In this document: positions 59,909 to 64,000 of the stretch, piece by piece
How the letters are laid out: each line of letters starts with the position of its first letter
How positions within the stretch are numbered: the stretch's first letter is position 1
Assembly: GCF_009768885.1 (NCBI RefSeq)
Contig: NZ_WSQA01000005.1
Span: 124,001-188,000 of the forward strand
DNA: 64,000 bases
Direction: 5' to 3'
From: Sphingobacterium humi
GTDB lineage: Bacteria; Bacteroidota; Bacteroidia; Sphingobacteriales; Sphingobacteriaceae
Notes under the pieces: generated by a model
Databases searched by the model: none
What the model saw: the letters and a program-made list of their open reading frames with translations, nothing else
What the model was told of the DNA's origin: nothing
Program-made: the position numbers and the translations under genes

Positions 59909-60403
59909 TTAAGGGCTAACCTTGCGGCGTTTTAGTTTCCGGAATTCCCAAGGCGCAATACGCGTTGGGTTGGCCCATAGGCCCCGTTGGTACAGTTGGG
60001 CCTCCGCCTCTGCAGCAGCATAGCTTTCCGAACGGTCGAATTGCAGGTAATGCCAGGCCAACCCTGATTTCAATAGGGCTAAATTGAGTTCCTGCTCGCC
60101 GACATAGACCTTGCCGATTGCGCGCTGATAGCGGTCGTAATCCAACACCTCGACGCGTACCCATTGCTGAAAACAGAAGGAATTGCTGAATTGACGGGCC
60201 ACTTGGTAGAAGTCTTGTCCTTTTTCGGGGCTGTCAATGCCATGCAATCGCACCCGATGTTGCTGGTTCAGGCTGTCCAACAGCGTGATGGTATCGCCAT
60301 CCGCCACCCGAATAACCCGCCCATGCAGCATAGCTTGGCTAAAGGCAAAAACAGTAAAGAATAAGAAAAATAGGCTAAGAAGAATCCTTGATGGGTAAAA
60401 CAT
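59909..60403 (-). CDS. Secreted thermonuclease-like nuclease (SNase family)
   Basis: The 164-residue protein has a Sec signal (MFYPSRILLSLFFLFFTVFA, cleavage near FSQ) and a staphylococcal-nuclease OB-fold. The motifs are VIRVADGDTITLLD (calcium-binding Asp), VRLHGIDSPEKGQDF (Arg and Asp), and YDRYQRAIGKVYVG (catalytic Arg). It would cleave extracellular or periplasmic nucleic acid. Its start lies next to the repeat element at 60491. Confidence 0.9.
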   Translation of the reverse strand: MFYPSRILLSLFFLFFTVFAFSQAMLHGRVIRVADGDTITLLDSLNQQHRVRLHGIDSPEKGQDFYQVARQFSNSFCFQQWVRVEVLDYDRYQRAIGKVYVGEQELNLALLKSGLAWHYLQFDRSESYAAAEAEAQLYQRGLWANPTRIAPWEFRKLKRRKVSP

Positions 60404-60490
60404 GCCGCAAAGATAAGGAGCCTTGCGCTAGGAAAGGAATTTTTCAAGGCTTTTTATGAAGCTTTGCAAGGACGTTGTTCAGCCCTTTGC
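60404..60490. other. Short gene-free stretch between nuclease and repeat element
   Basis: This is the upstream region of the nuclease gene. It holds no reading frame and no clear -7/-33 pair on the minus strand. The repeat element begins at about 60491. Confidence 0.3.
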
Positions 60491-60790
60491 AAAGGGGATT
60501 GATACGGGTGAGAAAGGGGTGAGAAAGGGGAGAGGAAAGGGGAAGCGGGAAAGGTGGGGTGGACGTTGGGCAAGGTTTGTTATCGTTTTGTCACCAATTT
60601 GTCATGGTGAGCGGAGTCGAACCACGAACGACTGGTACGTCAATGCAATCAATTATGCTTAATGTGTTTGTTAATACGTTGTTAGCAAGTGTTAGTGGTG
60701 TTTGCATGCATTGACGTACCAGTCGTTCGACTCCGCTCACGATGACAATACGATGACAGCACTATAAATAAACGTATTAAAAAAAATGCC
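60491..60790. repeat. Composite intergenic element, copy B (11-bp-periodic)
   Basis: A second, shorter copy of the block at 15047-15600. It has AAAGGGG at 60491, 60513, 60524 and 60536 (spacing 22, 11, 12, against 22, 11, 11 in copy A) including the shared phrase TTGATACGGGTG, then two 11-mers (60579-60600), an inverted core at 60601-60645, a 61-bp spacer, the opposite core at 60711-60746 and further 11-mers to about 60779. Left and right cores are the same sequence in opposite orientation except for 7 extra bases (CACGAAC) on the left. It is non-coding and sits between two minus-strand genes. Confidence 0.85.
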
Positions 60791-60798
60791 ACAGTTTT

Positions 60799-61035
60799 CT
60801 ACTTCAACAACATCGCTTCTTTATGGTTTAATACCTGTTGATAGCTGGGGTCGCCATGGGTAAACAGGCTTTCGTGGTAAGGTGCAGGGACAAAGATCTT
60901 GCTTTCGCGGGAATCCGTAGGCACGAAGAACAAGACGCCTTGTATGGTGCCTTGTTCATCGCTTACCTGCGTGTATTTACTCGCTTTCGCTTTGAGTTTA
61001 TTTTCTTTTTCCAGTTTTTTAATCAATAACTGCAT
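60799..61035 (-). CDS. Small hypothetical protein downstream of a Usp gene
   Basis: The 78-residue protein has a basic N-terminal helix (MQLLIKKLEKENKLKAKASK) followed by a mixed C-terminal region with strands GVLFFVPTD and KIFVPAPYH. No family is recognised. It begins 3 bp after the tandem-Usp gene and is evidently in the same operon, which points to a stress-linked role. Codon use is like its neighbours. Its stop codon lies directly beside the end of repeat copy B. Confidence 0.6.
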   Translation of the reverse strand: MQLLIKKLEKENKLKAKASKYTQVSDEQGTIQGVLFFVPTDSRESKIFVPAPYHESLFTHGDPSYQQVLNHKEAMLLK

Positions 61036-61038
61036 AGC

Positions 61039-61893
61039 CTAGGGTTCTTCATGAAATACCAGAATCGGAATTTTCGAATGAAAGGTGAGGTTATTGCTGG
61101 TGCTGTTGGTAAACAACCGATCAAAAAAGCTCCGATTTCTTTTAACAACGGCAAAGATATCAATATTGTTTTCGATAAGGTAGGCTGTAATGGTATTTTC
61201 TACGCTTTCGACCTCTTCGAGGATGACGTAGTTGATGTTTTCATTAGGGAATTCATGTTGCCAGTTTTCGGTTTGCATAATGATGTCGCCGGCTTTGCTG
61301 TTATGCAGCACATGCAGGCAGTCGACCTTGGCCTGTACGGCATTGGCCATCAGGAGCACCTCACGCAGGGCGTGCTTATCTTTTTCGCGGAACAGGGTGG
61401 TAAATACGGCGCGTTTAATGCCTTGGTATTTGGCATGCGGCGGAATGGCAAGCACCGGGTTCTTGATGTTGCGAATCACGTTCACTGTATTAGAGCCGAT
61501 GATCTTGCTGAGGAATCCTTTTTCACCGTGGGTTCCCATGACCACCAAGTGAATTTTCTCGCGATCGACAATGTTCTTGACTACCGAAGCTACAGGGCCT
61601 TCTTCGAACATAAAGACGATTTCCATATCGCTCAGGTTTTCACGCTCCAGCAGGTCGCGCATCTCCTGGGTTTTCTTTTTATAATGTTCAAATTGGCTTA
61701 GCTCAATATTTTGGTATACCTCGCCCAAGAGTTCGGGTTGGCCGCCATGGGTGGCCGAAAGTACCGGCTCGATATAGGTATACAAGACATAGATTTTAGC
61801 ATCGATAGACTTGGCTATATGCAGGGCGTACAGGAATGCATTATTTGCAATCTCTGAAAAATCTGTTGGGAAAAGAATCGCTCTCATGGTCAT
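61039..61893 (-). CDS. Universal stress protein with tandem Usp domains
   Basis: The 284-residue protein has two Usp domains. Domain one (about 1-150) keeps GTHGEKGFLSKIIGSNT, the ATP-binding loop, and starts RAILFPTDFSEIANNAFLYAL. Domain two (about 155-284) is diverged. It is a paralogue of the protein at 58994. Two ATGs (61893, 61887) are both possible starts. It is cotranscribed with the 78-residue protein. Two tandem Usp genes within 3 kb, separated by a nuclease and a repeat, suggest a local stress-gene island. Confidence 0.9.
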   Translation of the reverse strand: MTMRAILFPTDFSEIANNAFLYALHIAKSIDAKIYVLYTYIEPVLSATHGGQPELLGEVYQNIELSQFEHYKKKTQEMRDLLERENLSDMEIVFMFEEGPVASVVKNIVDREKIHLVVMGTHGEKGFLSKIIGSNTVNVIRNIKNPVLAIPPHAKYQGIKRAVFTTLFREKDKHALREVLLMANAVQAKVDCLHVLHNSKAGDIIMQTENWQHEFPNENINYVILEEVESVENTITAYLIENNIDIFAVVKRNRSFFDRLFTNSTSNNLTFHSKIPILVFHEEP

Positions 61894-62100
61894 TTCATTT
61901 GGTATTCCTTAAATTTACCAATAAATCCATTAATTGATAGTGATGCTGGTCATTATTTTGTGCTTCCTGTAGCATCCTTTCCTTTTTTTCCGTATAGGGG
62001 TTAGGAGGTAAATTAAAATCAGGATCATATGATCAGAGGCTATTTATACAATTTGTAGGAAAGAAGAATATATGACAGTAATGCAGATTAGATAGTCGGA

Positions 62101-62709
62101 GTGGGAATTTTGAATAAATACCTGGGGAGCGCTACGCCATTGAACCTTCGTGTTGCATTGGAGAAATGCCCTGTGTCTAATTCTGAGAAGTATAAAGCAT
62201 ATATCTACAAGAAATACTATGGTTATGTGATGGCGATTGTTTTTCGCTATATGAAACATGAAATGGAGGCGGAAGAGATTAGCAATGAGAGTTTTGTGAA
62301 GATCTTTAACAAGCTCTCGAGTTTCAGCATCCACGAGGATGATCAGGTGTTGGAGAAGACGTTTAAGTCTTGGATTGGCCGAATCGCTGTCAACACGTCA
62401 ATTGATGCCCTTCGCGTGCGTAAGCAAGTTTATATGTTAGATGATTTAAATGGCAGTGATACCTTGTCCTTTTCGGTGGAAAACGAAAGCCGTTTAGAGT
62501 ATGAGGATATTATCTCCTTAATTCAAGAGCTGCCGGACATTCAGCGGAGCATTTTCAATTTGTATGAAATTGAAGGTTACTCGCATGAGGAAATAGGTAA
62601 GCAGTTACAAATTCCGGAGAGCACCTCGCGGACTTACCTCACGCGGGCCAAACAAAAATTACGGAAGTTATATGCTTCCCGCATTAATTTAGAGAATATT
62701 CAATCCTGA
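62101..62709 (+). CDS. ECF-type sigma-70 factor
   Basis: The 202-residue sigma factor has region 2 (about 38-70: YYGYVMAIVFRYMKHEMEAE then EEISNESFVKIFNKL) and region 4 (about 130-190: LPDIQRSIFNLYEIEGYSHEEIGKQL core, then PESTSRTYLTRAKQKLRKLY). Translation appears to start at GTG (62101). It is followed after 13 bp by a gene for a membrane-anchored protein with an outer-membrane-like domain, the likely anti-sigma partner. It is a different ECF type from that at 29697, as it lacks a FecR neighbour. Confidence 0.9.
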   Translation: MGILNKYLGSATPLNLRVALEKCPVSNSEKYKAYIYKKYYGYVMAIVFRYMKHEMEAEEISNESFVKIFNKLSSFSIHEDDQVLEKTFKSWIGRIAVNTSIDALRVRKQVYMLDDLNGSDTLSFSVENESRLEYEDIISLIQELPDIQRSIFNLYEIEGYSHEEIGKQLQIPESTSRTYLTRAKQKLRKLYASRINLENIQS

Positions 62710-62722
62710 TTCGTTTAGAAAA

Positions 62723-64000
62723 ATGGAAAGTAAAAAAGAAAAAGATATTATTGCGCACATCGTGAAGACGATGAAGGATAAGGAGGAGCTACCTTATCGT
62801 GAAGGCGCCTGGGAGCATTTCCGGGATACGCAGCTTCCACCTGTGCGTAAGAAAACGGCGATGTATTACTGGGCGGCGAGTGCTGCCGCAGCGATATTGG
62901 TTGCATTTTTCGCCGTAAAACATAAGCTAGATCAGCAAGCCCTCGCGCCGACCTATACGCAGGTGGAGACGAAGCCAACAACGGCAAGTCCGCAAAGCCC
63001 GCAGCCCCTTCCGGTAACTGCTGGGGAAGAACCTGCAACAGGAGCTGCCGAAGGATTGCCGACCCTAGGAAGTAATCAAATGGCCATGCTTTCTTCAGCG
63101 GCAGCGCCCTTCGCTTCGCAAAGTGGCGATCCTTTTGTTAACGATAAATTAGCCTTGTCGGCCATGAGCCAGGCTGGTATTTCGTATACGCAAGCTCCCT
63201 ATGCGGTGCCACGCTTAACTGCCAAGCAACCTCAGGTGCAAGCCTTGGTATTGGATGATACGTACCGTATGGCACCTAGCGCCGGAACAAAAGAGGTATT
63301 GGCCTATCAAGGAGATCAATTTGCTGTGCAAGCTGCCGGAGCAGAACAGCAATTGGGAAATAAGAAGTTTAACTTTTCGGAGCGATTTGATTTGGGCCTC
63401 TTTGTTTCGCCCAATACGACGAATGAACGCATGAATGTTGGGGCAGGCATGTTAGTGGGCTTTAATATCAACAAGAATTTAAGTGTAAGAACAGGTTTAG
63501 CCTACAATCAATATGAGGTTGGCTTAATGAAGGACCCAATAGGGGCGCCAGAAACGCAGGTGTTGGCCTCTTCGGATGTGTTGGAGCAAGATGCGAAATA
63601 CAGCATGATGGCTACCCAGGCAAACCGAACCCTGATTTTACCTAACGTAAATGCAGTAAGTGGGAATGTGCAGGCCTTTGAAGTGCCTTTGGAAGTGAAA
63701 TACAAAAGCAATGCCGGCTATTATGCATCTTCCGGGTTAAGCTATGCCGTGGTGTTGAACCAGAACCGCTACACCCATTTTATTGAGAATGCCAATTCGG
63801 ATTTGTTTGATAAGGGATTGCCGAACTCGAAGGAAGAATTGCAACATGCTACCAAAGCGGTGACGCGAAAAGTGAAAACTGCCGAAGAAAATGTGAACAG
63901 CAATAACTTTGGGGGCTTCATCAACCTGTCAATAGGAAAGGAAATGAAGATGAACCGCAGGTTGAACTTATCGGTAGAGCCTTTTGTGAAACTTCCGGTA
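62723..64000 (+). CDS. Anti-sigma-like protein with single membrane helix and beta-barrel-like C-terminus (partial)
   Basis: An open frame from the ATG at 62723 runs 426 codons to the window edge without a stop. A cytoplasmic N-terminus (about 1-45), one membrane helix (about 46-65: AMYYWAASAAAAILVAFFAV), a Pro/Ala/Gln-rich disordered linker (about 70-215) and a domain of amphipathic strands from about 216 (FDLGLFVSP, VGAGMLVGFNINKNLSVRTG, YYASSGLSYAVVL) are seen. The last resembles the outer-membrane beta-barrel family found in many Bacteroidota proteins. It lies 13 bp after an ECF sigma gene. The role as an anti-sigma is inferred from layout. Confidence 0.75.
   Translation, partial: MESKKEKDIIAHIVKTMKDKEELPYREGAWEHFRDTQLPPVRKKTAMYYWAASAAAAILVAFFAVKHKLDQQALAPTYTQVETKPTTASPQSPQPLPVTAGEEPATGAAEGLPTLGSNQMAMLSSAAAPFASQSGDPFVNDKLALSAMSQAGISYTQAPYAVPRLTAKQPQVQALVLDDTYRMAPSAGTKEVLAYQGDQFAVQAAGAEQQLGNKKFNFSERFDLGLFVSPNTTNERMNVGAGMLVGFNINKNLSVRTGLAYNQYEVGLMKDPIGAPETQVLASSDVLEQDAKYSMMATQANRTLILPNVNAVSGNVQAFEVPLEVKYKSNAGYYASSGLSYAVVLNQNRYTHFIENANSDLFDKGLPNSKEELQHATKAVTRKVKTAEENVNSNNFGGFINLSIGKEMKMNRRLNLSVEPFVKLPV

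Overview
The window reads as a chromosome segment of a member of the Bacteroidota, most likely Sphingobacteriaceae (Sphingobacterium-like). The signs are: an ECF sigma / FecR / SusC-with-STN / SusD cassette, a GH92 mannosidase, -7 promoter elements of the TAnnTTTG type, Tat-exported Gfo/Idh and phosphatase proteins, few Shine-Dalgarno sequences, the futalosine-route gene mqnC, and an E. coli-sized class II aldolase. No rRNA or tRNA gene, IS element or CRISPR array was seen.

Layout. 1-2.3 kb is the terminal part of an integrative element (two coupled small HTH genes and an IntDOT-like tyrosine recombinase). 2.3-14.8 kb holds housekeeping and exported enzymes: a LOG-family protein, an exported oxidoreductase, recR, an MFS transporter, a 5'-nucleotidase split over two genes, a ROK regulator, a PQQ sugar dehydrogenase, YqgE, and a pdxH-nuoC-nuoD operon. 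14.8-15.66 kb is a non-coding block of 11-bp-periodic repeats. 15.7-27.2 kb holds an M1 peptidase, an ArsC/Spx-like protein, fba, xerC-like plus hpf, ferritin, a large outer-membrane receptor-like protein and a quinone oxidoreductase. 27.2-39.3 kb is a polysaccharide utilisation locus: GH92, ECF sigma, FecR, SusC, SusD, a surface lipoprotein and a GHL10-like lipoprotein. 39.4-45.3 kb holds a tiny acidic protein, mqnC-scpB, dctA, YkvA and a serine hydrolase. 45.3-56 kb is a dense set of SRPBCC, VOC (glyoxalase/PhnB-like), DUF1801 and related small proteins in at least three transcription units, followed by two oxidoreductases. 56.4-62 kb holds a Tat-exported phospholipase C, two tandem-domain universal stress proteins, a secreted nuclease and a second copy of the 11-bp-periodic repeat block. 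The window ends in an ECF sigma gene and a cut-off anti-sigma/beta-barrel hybrid.

How the genes work together. The 27-39 kb locus is best read as an alpha-mannoside capture and digestion system: GH92 trims mannose, SusC/SusD import glycan, and the SusC STN domain, FecR and ECF sigma pass the substrate signal from the outer membrane to RNA polymerase. Two adjacent SRPBCC-led operons at 47.8-52.4 kb share an 18-bp motif at exactly the same distance from their predicted -7 elements, which suggests one small regulon.

The most unusual non-genic signal is the pair of composite repeat elements at about 15.05-15.60 and 60.49-60.79 kb. Each joins a G-rich array of G-quadruplex type, an array of GTCATCGTTTT-like 11-mers, and inverted copies of a conserved 36-45 bp core, with an 11-bp period kept through most of its length.
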